From an uncultured Alphaproteobacteria bacterium (GTDB lineage Bacteria; Pseudomonadota; Alphaproteobacteria; CALKHQ01), in the NCBI GenBank assembly GCA_937988735.1, contig CALKHQ010000238.1:1-29380 (forward strand): DNA of 29,380 nt. The letters are read 5' to 3'. Below, piece by piece: positions 1 to 7,420 of this stretch (positions within the stretch are counted from its first letter, which is position 1; every line of letters begins with the position of its first letter). A program made the position numbers and the translations under genes. Below the pieces are notes generated by a model that was given only the letters and a program-made list of their open reading frames with translations, did no database searches and was not told where the DNA came from.

Positions 1-1437
1 CTGCCGCACGACTATCCGGTGGATTCCGTCGACGAGAGCACGCTGATGTGGAACTGCGTCGGCGGCGCCACCGCGATCTACACCGCCACCTGGCCCCGCT
101 ATCGCCCGTCGGATTTCCGCAAGGGCGACGAGCACGGCCTCGCCCCCAACTGGCCGATCACCTACGAGGACCTCGCGCCCTGGTTCGAGATCGCGGATGA
201 GGCCTGCGGCGTGGGCGGATGGCCGGGCGACCCGGCGATGCCTCCGCGCGGGCCGTTCCAGACGCTCCCCACCGCGCCCGGGCCCCTCGGCCAGGTGGCG
301 GCCGCGGCGTTCGAGAAGCTGGGCTGGCACTGGTGGCCGATGCCGGTGACGATCCTCGCCAGCGAGCACGACGGCCGGCCGGGCTGCAACCTGTGCGGCA
401 ACTGCCAGAACGGCTGCCCGCGCGGCGCGATGAACGACATGGCGGTGACCCACTGGCCGAAGGCGATCGCCGCGGGCGCGGAGCTGCGCACCGAATGCCG
501 GGTGGAGCGGGTGGAGACCGACCGGGAGGGCCGCGCCACCGGCGTCGTCTATGTCGACCGCAACACCGGCACCCGCCATGTCCAGCCGGCGGAGGTGGTG
601 GTGCTCGCCGCCAACGGCGTCGGCACCCCGCGCCTCCTGCTGCTGTCGGAAAGCGCGCGCCATCCGAAGGGGCTCGCCAACAGCTCCGACCAGGTCGGCC
701 GCAACCTCATGCACCACACCCTGGGGCTGGTCGAGTGCTGGGTGGAGCCGGTCACCGACAGCCACAAGGGGATCATCTCCGCCGTCGCCATCTGCGAGGA
801 GTTCGCCGAGACCGACACCCGCCGCGGCTTCGTCAACGGCGTGACGCTGCACGTGGTCCGGATGAACGGTGCCGGCTACCAGGCGCTCGGCTCCCATTCC
901 GGCAACGTCGCCCCCTGGGGCGCCGCGCACCACGACTGGTTCGTGCGCCACTTCGGGCACGGGGTCGGCATCCTGGTGGTGGGCGACGACCTGCCCCGGC
1001 CGCAGAACCGCGTCACCCTTTCCCCGACGCTGAAGGATTCCAGCGGGCTGCCGGCCCCGCACATTGCCTACCAGATGTGCGAGAACGACCGCCGTCTGGC
1101 CAACTTCGGGCTGGACCGGGCCGTCGAGCTTGCCCGCGCGATGGGCGCGTGGGAGATCAAGGTGAACGCCTTCCGCAACCCGGACGGCCGCTACGCCCCG
1201 CCGGCGTGGCACCTGCTCGGCACCTGCCGGATGGGCGACGACCCGGCAACCTCGGTGGTCAACCAGTGGCACCAGAGCTGGGACTGCCCCAATCTCTACA
1301 TCATCGACGGCAGCGTGATGGTGACGGGCGCGGCGATCAATCCGACCAGCACCATCACCGCGCTCGCCTACCGCGCGGCGACCCGGCTCGCCGACCGCTT
1401 CGACGAGGCCCGGCGCGCGACCGGGCCCCTCGTCTGA
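1..1437 (+). CDS. GMC-family FAD oxidoreductase with a four-cysteine cluster (5' partial)
   Basis: The frame is open from base 1, so the N-terminus with the FAD-binding GxGxxG motif lies outside the window; 478 residues remain of an expected 520-570. The C-terminal GMC signature is present: the active-site His in WHLLGTCRMG and the Asn in GAAINPTSTITALAYR, with the NLYIIDGSV segment between them. GMC enzymes oxidise alcohols, sugars or polyols with FAD. Codons 129-139 spell CNLCGNCQNGCP, a CxxCxxCxxxCP pattern like a ferredoxin site. Related bacterial FAD sugar and alcohol dehydrogenases carry cysteine clusters in this area and pass electrons to cytochromes, so this is probably a dehydrogenase rather than an oxidase (inference). 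The substrate is unknown. It converges on a cytochrome c and a PQQ-type dehydrogenase. Confidence 0.9.
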   Translation: MPHDYPVDSVDESTLMWNCVGGATAIYTATWPRYRPSDFRKGDEHGLAPNWPITYEDLAPWFEIADEACGVGGWPGDPAMPPRGPFQTLPTAPGPLGQVAAAAFEKLGWHWWPMPVTILASEHDGRPGCNLCGNCQNGCPRGAMNDMAVTHWPKAIAAGAELRTECRVERVETDREGRATGVVYVDRNTGTRHVQPAEVVVLAANGVGTPRLLLLSESARHPKGLANSSDQVGRNLMHHTLGLVECWVEPVTDSHKGIISAVAICEEFAETDTRRGFVNGVTLHVVRMNGAGYQALGSHSGNVAPWGAAHHDWFVRHFGHGVGILVVGDDLPRPQNRVTLSPTLKDSSGLPAPHIAYQMCENDRRLANFGLDRAVELARAMGAWEIKVNAFRNPDGRYAPPAWHLLGTCRMGDDPATSVVNQWHQSWDCPNLYIIDGSVMVTGAAINPTSTITALAYRAATRLADRFDEARRATGPLV

Positions 1438-1445
1438 GGAATGCC

Positions 1446-1475
1446 GGGGGCCGGCCGTTTTCACGGCCGGCCCCC
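1446..1475. terminator. Strong hairpin between convergent genes, probable bidirectional terminator
   Basis: A perfect 13-bp stem (1446-1458 with 1463-1475) closes on the four-base loop TTTC. It sits 8 bases after the GMC stop and 8 bases before the end of the cytochrome gene on the other strand. Neither side has a T tract, which is usual for very GC-rich genomes. Confidence 0.7.
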
Positions 1476-1483
1476 TGCCCCCG

Positions 1484-1828
1484 CTATTCGGGGACGCTCA
1501 CCACCTCGATCACGATCGCGGCGTAATAGGCCGCGACGTTGGCGATGTCCTCGTCACTCAGGCCCTGGGCGATGATCGACATCTGCGGGTGCTGCCGCTC
1601 CCCGGAGCGGAACAGCCGGAGCTGACGCTCCAGGTAGAAGGCGTTCTCCCCGCCGATGTTGGGCGCGTCCGGCACCTGGGCGATGCCGTTCATCCCGTGG
1701 CAGACGCCGCACTGGCCGGCGATGCGGCGCCCCTCCGCGATGTCGCCCCCGGCAACCGCCACGGCCGGGCACAGCGCAACCGTGGCCGCCGCCAGCGCCG
1801 GCCGCCACGCTCCCCGACTACGGCGCAT
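1484..1828 (-). CDS. Exported single-heme c-type cytochrome
   Basis: A 114-residue protein with an N-terminal signal peptide (Arg-rich start, then an Ala/Val-rich core ending near AVAVAGG) and one heme-binding CxxCH (C40, C43, H44). M83 in HPQMS is the likely sixth ligand. The tail LSDEDIANVAAYYA is typical of class I cytochromes of the c4/c5-like type. It should act in the periplasm as an electron carrier. Its ATG lies inside the end of the upstream sugar dehydrogenase gene (11-nt overlap), so the two are almost certainly co-translated and the cytochrome is the likely electron acceptor of that enzyme (inference). Confidence 0.9.
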   Translation of the reverse strand: MRRSRGAWRPALAAATVALCPAVAVAGGDIAEGRRIAGQCGVCHGMNGIAQVPDAPNIGGENAFYLERQLRLFRSGERQHPQMSIIAQGLSDEDIANVAAYYAAIVIEVVSVPE

Positions 1829-3065
1829 TGTAGGAAATGCGGTAGATCGCGCCCGCCAGGTCGTCGGAGACCAGCAGCGAGCCGTCGGGCAGCACCTTCA
1901 CGTCCACCGGCCGGCCCATGTACTCGCCGGTGTCGAGCAGCCAGCCGTCGGCGAACACCCGCGTCTCCGCCGCGCTGCCGTCCTCGTTCAGGCTGGTGAA
2001 CATGACCCGGGCACCGACCGGCTGGGTGCGGTTCCACGACCCGTGCTGGGCGCTGAAGATCCCGCCGCGATACTCGGCCGGAAACATGCTGCCGTCATAG
2101 AAGGTCATGCCCAGATCGGCCGCGTGCGCGTCCATCTCCACCTCGGGGAAGATTGCGTCGGCCGGCGGCTCTTCCGCCTTGTACTCGTTGGTCCGGATGC
2201 TGCCGCCGCCGTACCAGGGGAAGCCGAAGTGCTGCCCGATGGCGGTGACGCGGTTGAGCTCGCCCGGCGGGATGTCGTCGCCCATCCCGTCGACCTGGTT
2301 GTCGGTGAACCACAGCTCGCCGTTGGCCGGGTTGAAGTCCATGCCGACCGAGTTCCGGATGCCGAGGGCATAGACCTCGCGGCCGCTGCCGTCCCTGTTC
2401 ATCCGGATGATGCCGCCGATCCCCCACTGGGCGTAGAGGTCCGCCTTCTCCGGCGGCGGCACGTTGAACGGCTGGCCGAGCGCGATGTAGAGCTTGCCGT
2501 CCGGGCCGAACGCGCACACCCGCGCGGTGTGGTTGAACGACTCCTCCTCCGGCGGGATCAGCTCGCCCTGGGGCACCACGATGTCCACCGCCACGTCGGG
2601 GCTCTCGTAGAAGAACTCGGCGGCCGGGAACGCCACCACCCGGTTCTGCTCGGCGATGTAGAGGAACCCGTCCTCGGTGAAGCAGACGCCGTTCGGCACC
2701 GCGAAGTCGATCGACGGAGCAAAGCGCTTCACCTCGTCGGCGACGCGGTCACGGTTGCGGTCGGTCACCACCCACACGTCCGTCTTCCGCGTGCCGACGA
2801 AGACGGCGATGTTGGTGCCCACCGCCATGTGGCGCGCATCGGGAACGACGGCGAACAGATCGATGCTGAAGCCCGGCGGCAGGTTGATCCGCTCCAGGTT
2901 CCGCCGCAGCTGAGCGGCGTAGTCCGTGTCCTGCGGAACCACCGTGATTTCGCCGGTTCCGGTTGTCTGCATCTGGCGAAGTCTGTCCAGATTGTCACCT
3001 TGTGACAATGCTTCGGCAATGGGCAGGCAGGCAAATGCCGACGCGATCATGAGCGTCCTCTTCAT
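1818..3065 (-). CDS. PQQ-dependent sugar/sorbosone dehydrogenase family protein
   Basis: A 415-residue exported protein: signal peptide at residues 1-21, then a six-bladed beta-propeller of the glucose/sorbosone dehydrogenase family (GSDH). Family landmarks are GIRNSVGMDFNP, GELWFTDNQ followed by an acidic DD and PPGELN, the QHGSWNR segment, and GRPVDVKVLPDG near the C-terminus, which contribute to the calcium and PQQ site in characterised members. The expected reaction is periplasmic oxidation of a sugar or aldehyde using PQQ, with electrons passing to the overlapping cytochrome c gene product. The start ATG at 3065 is preceded by AGGGAGAG. The exact substrate cannot be read from the sequence, and some family members do not use PQQ. 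Confidence 0.85.
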   Translation of the reverse strand: MKRTLMIASAFACLPIAEALSQGDNLDRLRQMQTTGTGEITVVPQDTDYAAQLRRNLERINLPPGFSIDLFAVVPDARHMAVGTNIAVFVGTRKTDVWVVTDRNRDRVADEVKRFAPSIDFAVPNGVCFTEDGFLYIAEQNRVVAFPAAEFFYESPDVAVDIVVPQGELIPPEEESFNHTARVCAFGPDGKLYIALGQPFNVPPPEKADLYAQWGIGGIIRMNRDGSGREVYALGIRNSVGMDFNPANGELWFTDNQVDGMGDDIPPGELNRVTAIGQHFGFPWYGGGSIRTNEYKAEEPPADAIFPEVEMDAHAADLGMTFYDGSMFPAEYRGGIFSAQHGSWNRTQPVGARVMFTSLNEDGSAAETRVFADGWLLDTGEYMGRPVDVKVLPDGSLLVSDDLAGAIYRISYNAP

Positions 3066-3341
3066 GTCTTGCTCTCCCTGATGATTTTCCTTCCGGAGCA
3101 GTCCTCCCGGGATTTTTTCGCTCCGTCAGTTCTGTTTGCCGATGAACCGGCAGTACTATCCTACGCGCACTCCGCGGAATGCGGAACAACAGATCCGCTA
3201 CGACTGCCGTGATACTTTCCGGGCGGTGTTCCGTGCGCGCTCCGGGGCGAGACGAGAGGGTGAGCTTCGCGCACCGGGCCGCGTTGCCCGAATGCGCCCG
3301 TGCATGGTAGCGTCCGCGCCACTTTCCACGGGGGATCACGC

Positions 3342-4178
3342 GTGAACGTCAGCGAGGCGACAGCGGAAACACGGACGGCGGGTGACGCGGCGCCGGCGCG
3401 GTCGGCCGCAATCGACATCCGCGGCCTTTCACTGACCTTCCAGGCCGGCGACCAGGCCGTCCACGCACTTTCCGACATCAACCTGTCCATCGACCGCGGC
3501 GAGTTCGTGTCGCTGATCGGCCCGTCCGGCTGCGGCAAGACCACGCTGATGCGGGTGATTGCGGACCTGGAGCGCCCGACGGCCGGCAGCATCAGCGTGT
3601 TCGGCGGCGATCCGGAGCGGGCGCGGCTGGGCCGCGCCTACGGCTACGTGTTCCAGGCGCCGACCCTGCAGGCGTGGCGGACCGTCGAGCGCAACGTCGA
3701 GCTGCCGCTGGAGATCATGGGCATGTCCGCCGCCGAACGGCGCCGGCGCAGCCGCGACCGGCTGGCCCTGGTCGGCCTCACCGGCTTCGAGCGGAAATAT
3801 CCGTGGCAGCTCTCGGGCGGCATGCAGCAGCGGGTGTCCATCGCTCGCGCGCTCTCCTTCGACCCCGACCTGCTGCTGATGGACGAGCCGTTCGGCGCCC
3901 TCGACGAGATCACCCGCGATCACCTCAACGAGGAGCTGCTGGCTCTGTGGGCGAAGACCGGCAAGACCGTCATCTTCGTCACCCACTCGATCGCCGAGGC
4001 GGTTTTCCTCTCGACCCGGATCGTGGTGATGAGCCGGCGGCCGGGACGGATCATCGACGTGATCGACTGCCCGCTGCCCGCCACGCGGGACCTCGCCATC
4101 CGCGACGCGCCCGAGTTCCTGGAAATCGCCGCCCGGGTGCGGCGGGCGCTGCGCGACAGCCACAGCTATGACGACTGA
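3342..4178 (+). CDS. ABC transporter ATP-binding protein (nitrate/sulfonate/pyrimidine type)
   Basis: A 278-residue nucleotide-binding subunit. Walker A is GPSGCGKTT (about residue 60), the Q-loop is in FQAPTLQAWRTV, the signature is LSGGMQQRVSIARAL, Walker B is LLLMDEPFGALDE and the switch His is in VTHS. The WRTV and GALDE features are typical of SsuB/TauB/ThiZ-like importers. I chose GTG 3342 because GGGGGAT lies 5-12 bases upstream; an in-frame GTG at 3300 would add 14 residues with no better signal. The next gene overlaps by 11 nt. It should energise the two permeases that follow. Confidence 0.93.
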   Translation: MNVSEATAETRTAGDAAPARSAAIDIRGLSLTFQAGDQAVHALSDINLSIDRGEFVSLIGPSGCGKTTLMRVIADLERPTAGSISVFGGDPERARLGRAYGYVFQAPTLQAWRTVERNVELPLEIMGMSAAERRRRSRDRLALVGLTGFERKYPWQLSGGMQQRVSIARALSFDPDLLLMDEPFGALDEITRDHLNEELLALWAKTGKTVIFVTHSIAEAVFLSTRIVVMSRRPGRIIDVIDCPLPATRDLAIRDAPEFLEIAARVRRALRDSHSYDD

Positions 4179-5085
4179 GGCGACGGCCGGCCGGCGCAGG
4201 GGCCGGCAGTCGGGTCAGCTTGCCTCCGTCGGCACGGTCCTCGCCGGCCTGGTTGCCCTCTGGTACCTGATCGCGATCCCGCTCAACGGCGCCCAGCTCG
4301 AGGACCTGTTCGCCCGCATCGACCCGAACCGCACCTTCAGCTTCTCGGAGCGGCTGACCGCGACCTGGGACAACAACCGGCCGATGCTGCCGACGCCGGA
4401 TCTCATCGCCGCCGATTTCTGGGATTCCGCCACCTCGACATCGGTCACCAACCGGCGCAACATCCTCTACCACGTGGGGGTGACGGCGGGGGCGACCGCG
4501 CTCGGCTTCGCCCTCGGCGCGCTGCTGGGCGTGGTGCTGGCGATCGGGCTCGTCCACCTGCGCACCCTCGACGCCAGCCTGATGCCGTGGCTGATCGCCT
4601 CCCAGACCATCCCCATCCTCGCCATCGCGCCGATGCTGATCGCGGTGCTCGGCAACATCGGGCTCACTGGGCTCGCGCCCAAGGCGATCATCTCGATGTA
4701 CCTGTGCTTCTTCCCGGTCACCGTCGGCATGGTGAAGGGGCTCCGGGCGCCCGACCGGCTCGCCCTCGACCTGATGCGCACCTACAGCGCCACCCGGGCC
4801 CAGGTGCTCGGGAAGCTGCGCTTCCCGGCCGCCATGCCGTACCTGTTCGCCAGCCTCAAGGTCGGGATCGCGCTCGGGCTGGTCGGCACCATGGTTGCCG
4901 AGCTCTCCACCGGCGGCCAGGCCGGGCTGGGCGGGCGGCTGCTCACCGCCTCCTACAACGGCGACATGATCCACATGTGGACGGCACTGGTGACCTCGTC
5001 CCTCCTCGCCATCCTGCTGGTGTACCTGGTCGGCCGCGCGGAGCGGCTGTTCACGGCGCCCGCGCCCGCGATGCAGGCAGGCTGA
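4168..5085 (+). CDS. ABC transporter permease, first of two
   Basis: A 305-residue inner-membrane protein of the MetI-like permease family, about six to seven membrane segments with a long periplasmic stretch after the first. The EAA-like cytoplasmic loop that docks with the ATPase is visible in the segment MRTYSATRAQVLGKLRFPAA. It begins inside the ATPase gene (ATGACGACTGA), a translationally coupled arrangement. A second, different permease follows 4 bases after its stop, so the transporter channel is probably a heterodimer. Confidence 0.92.
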   Translation: MTTEATAGRRRGRQSGQLASVGTVLAGLVALWYLIAIPLNGAQLEDLFARIDPNRTFSFSERLTATWDNNRPMLPTPDLIAADFWDSATSTSVTNRRNILYHVGVTAGATALGFALGALLGVVLAIGLVHLRTLDASLMPWLIASQTIPILAIAPMLIAVLGNIGLTGLAPKAIISMYLCFFPVTVGMVKGLRAPDRLALDLMRTYSATRAQVLGKLRFPAAMPYLFASLKVGIALGLVGTMVAELSTGGQAGLGGRLLTASYNGDMIHMWTALVTSSLLAILLVYLVGRAERLFTAPAPAMQAG

Positions 5086-5089
5086 GACG

Positions 5090-6208
5090 ATGGCTGCCCG
5101 CACCGCCGCCTACTGGCCCTGGGACATCGTCGCCGCGGCGCTGATGGCGCCGCTTCCCGTGGCACTCCTCGTTGCGCCCGGGCCCGAGGGAACGCCGGTG
5201 CAGGCGATCGTGTCCGCCGTGGCCGCGCTCGCCGCCATTGCCCTCCTGCTTGCCGGCGGCAGGCCGCCCGCACGGCCGCTCCGCATTGTCGTGGCCGTGC
5301 TCGCGGCCGCCGGGGCGCTGGCCCCGCTCGCCACCCTGCGCGATGGCGCCCTCGGCGCCGCCGGGCTCACCTTCCTCCTCTACATGCTGGGCTACACGGT
5401 GCTGCTCTGGCGCGCCTTCGCCCTGCTCGCGATGGCGGACATGCCGCGGGTGGTATCGCGCGGGCTCGTCGCCGCCGCCTTCGGCGTCGCCCTGCTCTGG
5501 TACTGGCAGGTGATCGTGGACTGGTTCCTCGTGCCGCGCGCTCTGCTCCCGTCGCCGGCGGCGATCGGCGAGGCGCTGGCGAGCGAGACCCGGCTGCTGT
5601 GGAGCGACTTCCAGGTCACCTTCTTCCTGTCGGTGCTGCCCGGCTTCGCCATCGGGTCGCTGGCCGGCTTCCTGTTCGCGCTGGTCGTCGACGGCCGCCC
5701 GTTCCTCGCCCGCGGGCTGCTGCCGCTGGGCAGCGCCTTCAGCGCGATCCCCATCGTCGCCGTGGCGCCGATCATGATCATGTGGTTCGGCTCGGGCCCG
5801 GAATCGAAGGCCGCGGTTGTCGTGCTGATGACCTTCTTCCCGATGATGGTGAACACCCTCGGCGGGCTCGCCATCGTGGACCGGATGGAGCTCGACCTGA
5901 TGCGCTCCTACGGCGCGGGCTACTGGACCCGGCTGCTGAAGCTCCGGCTGCCGACTGCCCTCCCGTTCATCTTCAATGCGCTCAAGATCAATGCAACGCT
6001 TGCCATGATCGGCGCCATCGTCTCCGAGTTCTTCGGCTCCCCGCTCGCCGGGATGGGCTTCCGGATCAGCGCCATGATCGGCCGGCTGAACCTGGAGATG
6101 GTATGGGCAACCATCGCCGTCGCGGCCGTCGCCGGCTCGCTGTTCTACGGCCTCTGGGCGCTGCTCGAGCGCATCTTCACCTTCTGGCACCCGTCCCACC
6201 GCCGCTGA
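5090..6208 (+). CDS. ABC transporter permease, second of two
   Basis: A 372-residue MetI-like permease with extra hydrophobic segments at the N-terminus (residues about 10-130) before the core domain. The EAA-like loop is MRSYGAGYWTRLLKLRLPTA, which parallels that of the preceding permease. It begins 4 bases after the preceding stop. Together with the ATPase and the downstream binding protein it makes a complete importer. Two-permease NMT1-type importers are known in alphaproteobacteria, often beside pyrimidine or thiamine-precursor genes (family knowledge); the substrate here is inferred only from the neighbours. Confidence 0.9.
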   Translation: MAARTAAYWPWDIVAAALMAPLPVALLVAPGPEGTPVQAIVSAVAALAAIALLLAGGRPPARPLRIVVAVLAAAGALAPLATLRDGALGAAGLTFLLYMLGYTVLLWRAFALLAMADMPRVVSRGLVAAAFGVALLWYWQVIVDWFLVPRALLPSPAAIGEALASETRLLWSDFQVTFFLSVLPGFAIGSLAGFLFALVVDGRPFLARGLLPLGSAFSAIPIVAVAPIMIMWFGSGPESKAAVVVLMTFFPMMVNTLGGLAIVDRMELDLMRSYGAGYWTRLLKLRLPTALPFIFNALKINATLAMIGAIVSEFFGSPLAGMGFRISAMIGRLNLEMVWATIAVAAVAGSLFYGLWALLERIFTFWHPSHRR

Positions 6209-6249
6209 CCACGGACGGCACGAACGCTGCTTTGCCTGCCGGCGGGAGT

Positions 6250-6274
6250 TGGCGTAAGACTTGCCCGAGGCAAG
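6250..6274 (+). promoter_or_regulatory. Candidate sigma-54 promoter overlapping a small palindrome
   Basis: TGGCGTAAGACTTGCC at 6250-6265 has the essential GG-N10-GC spacing of sigma-54 promoters and matches 8 of the 12 defined consensus positions. Its -12 end overlaps the perfect inverted repeat CTTGCC-CGA-GGCAAG (6260-6274). It lies about 63-72 bases before the binding-protein ATG. The match is partial and could be chance; nitrogen control would fit a transporter for a nitrogen-rich compound. Confidence 0.35.
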
Positions 6275-6336
6275 AGGTGCGGCCGGCCGGGTGTGCGGAC
6301 CGGCGATCGCACCAACAACGGAGGGAGAGGGACGAG

Positions 6337-7341
6337 ATGCGGAAACTGGCTTTGCTGGGTGCGGCCTGCGGCCTGTTCGGGGCCGCCGGAGGCGCTCACG
6401 CGCAGGACGAGTTCACCCTGCAGCTGAAGTGGGTCACCCAGGCCCAGTTCGCGGGCTATTACTACGCGCTCGATCACGGCTACTACGAGGAAGAGGGCCT
6501 CGACGTCACCATCAACCCCGGCGGCCCTGACGTGAACCCGATCCAGGTGCTGGTCGGCGGCGGTGCGGACGCGACCGTGGAATGGCTCGGCAACCCGCTC
6601 GCCACCCGCGAGGCGGGCACCCCGATCGTCAACATCGCCCAGATCTACACCCGGTCCGGTCTCGGGCTCACCTGCCCCGCTTCCTCCGGCATCCAGACGC
6701 CGCAGGATCTCGCGGGCCGCAAGATCGGCACCTGGTTCTTCGGCAACGAGTATCCGACCTTCGCCTTCCTCAACAACCTCGGCTTCAGCTACCAGGGCGA
6801 GAATCCGGACGTCGAGGTGGTCAAGGTGGGCTTCAACGTCGATCCGCTGCTGAACGGCGAAGTCGACTGCATCACGACCATGACCTACAACGAGTACTAC
6901 CAGATCCTCGATGCGGGCTTCACGCCGGAGGACCTGGTGACCTTCCAGTACGAGGACTATGACGCCTCCGTACTCGAGGACGGCCTCTACGTGCTCGAGT
7001 CCAGCCTCGAGGATCCGGAGATGCGCGACAAGCTGGTCCGCTTCGTCCGCGCCAGCATCCGCGGCTGGGTGGATGCGGCCGCCGATCCGGAAGGCGCGGT
7101 CGACGCCGTGGTCAACAACGACGAGACCGGCCTCACCCAGTCCACCGAGAAGCAGATCTACGGCATGCGCGAGGTGGCGAAGCTGGTGTCGAGCGACACC
7201 CCGGTCGGCTACCTCGATCCGGCGGCGTTCGAGCGGTCGGTGGACGTGCTGCTGCTGGGCGGCGGCGACGCGCCGGTGATCACCCAGCGGCCGGAAGGGG
7301 CCTACACCCACGAGATCTACGAGGCGGCCGTCGCCGAGTAG
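6337..7341 (+). CDS. ABC transporter substrate-binding protein, NMT1/THI5-like
   Basis: A 334-residue periplasmic protein with a clear Sec signal peptide (MRKLALLG to AHAQ, cleavage near residue 22). The mature start FTLQLKWVTQAQFAGYYYA and the following YYEEEGLDV are hallmarks of the NMT1/THI5-like binding-protein family, whose members bind pyrimidine, riboflavin, sulfonate or related ligands. ATG 6337 is preceded by GGAGGGAGAGG; the open frame upstream has no comparable start and would destroy the signal peptide. It is the fourth gene of the importer cassette. The adjacent amidohydrolase suggests a pyrimidine-related or N-carbamoyl ligand (inference). Confidence 0.92.
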   Translation: MRKLALLGAACGLFGAAGGAHAQDEFTLQLKWVTQAQFAGYYYALDHGYYEEEGLDVTINPGGPDVNPIQVLVGGGADATVEWLGNPLATREAGTPIVNIAQIYTRSGLGLTCPASSGIQTPQDLAGRKIGTWFFGNEYPTFAFLNNLGFSYQGENPDVEVVKVGFNVDPLLNGEVDCITTMTYNEYYQILDAGFTPEDLVTFQYEDYDASVLEDGLYVLESSLEDPEMRDKLVRFVRASIRGWVDAAADPEGAVDAVVNNDETGLTQSTEKQIYGMREVAKLVSSDTPVGYLDPAAFERSVDVLLLGGGDAPVITQRPEGAYTHEIYEAAVAE

Positions 7342-7355
7342 GCGTGGCTGCGGCA

Positions 7356-7382
7356 CGGCGGCGCCCCCGGGGGGCGCCGCCG
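7356..7382 (+). terminator. Hairpin between binding-protein and amidohydrolase genes
   Basis: An 11-bp GC-only stem (7356-7366 with 7372-7382) around CCGGG is followed by CTGCATTTTCG. It lies 14 bases after the binding-protein stop and could be a partial terminator, or could stabilise the abundant upstream message while lowering read-through into the amidohydrolase gene. Confidence 0.55.
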
Positions 7383-7420
7383 CTGCATTTTCGATCTGAC
7401 GACTGAGGAGACTCGCGACG

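Noticed and set aside
6209..6336. TPP riboswitch, considered because the binding protein is THI5-like
   Set aside because: No recognisable TPP aptamer sequence (no CUGAGA-type element with partners) either here or before the ATPase gene at 3066-3341.
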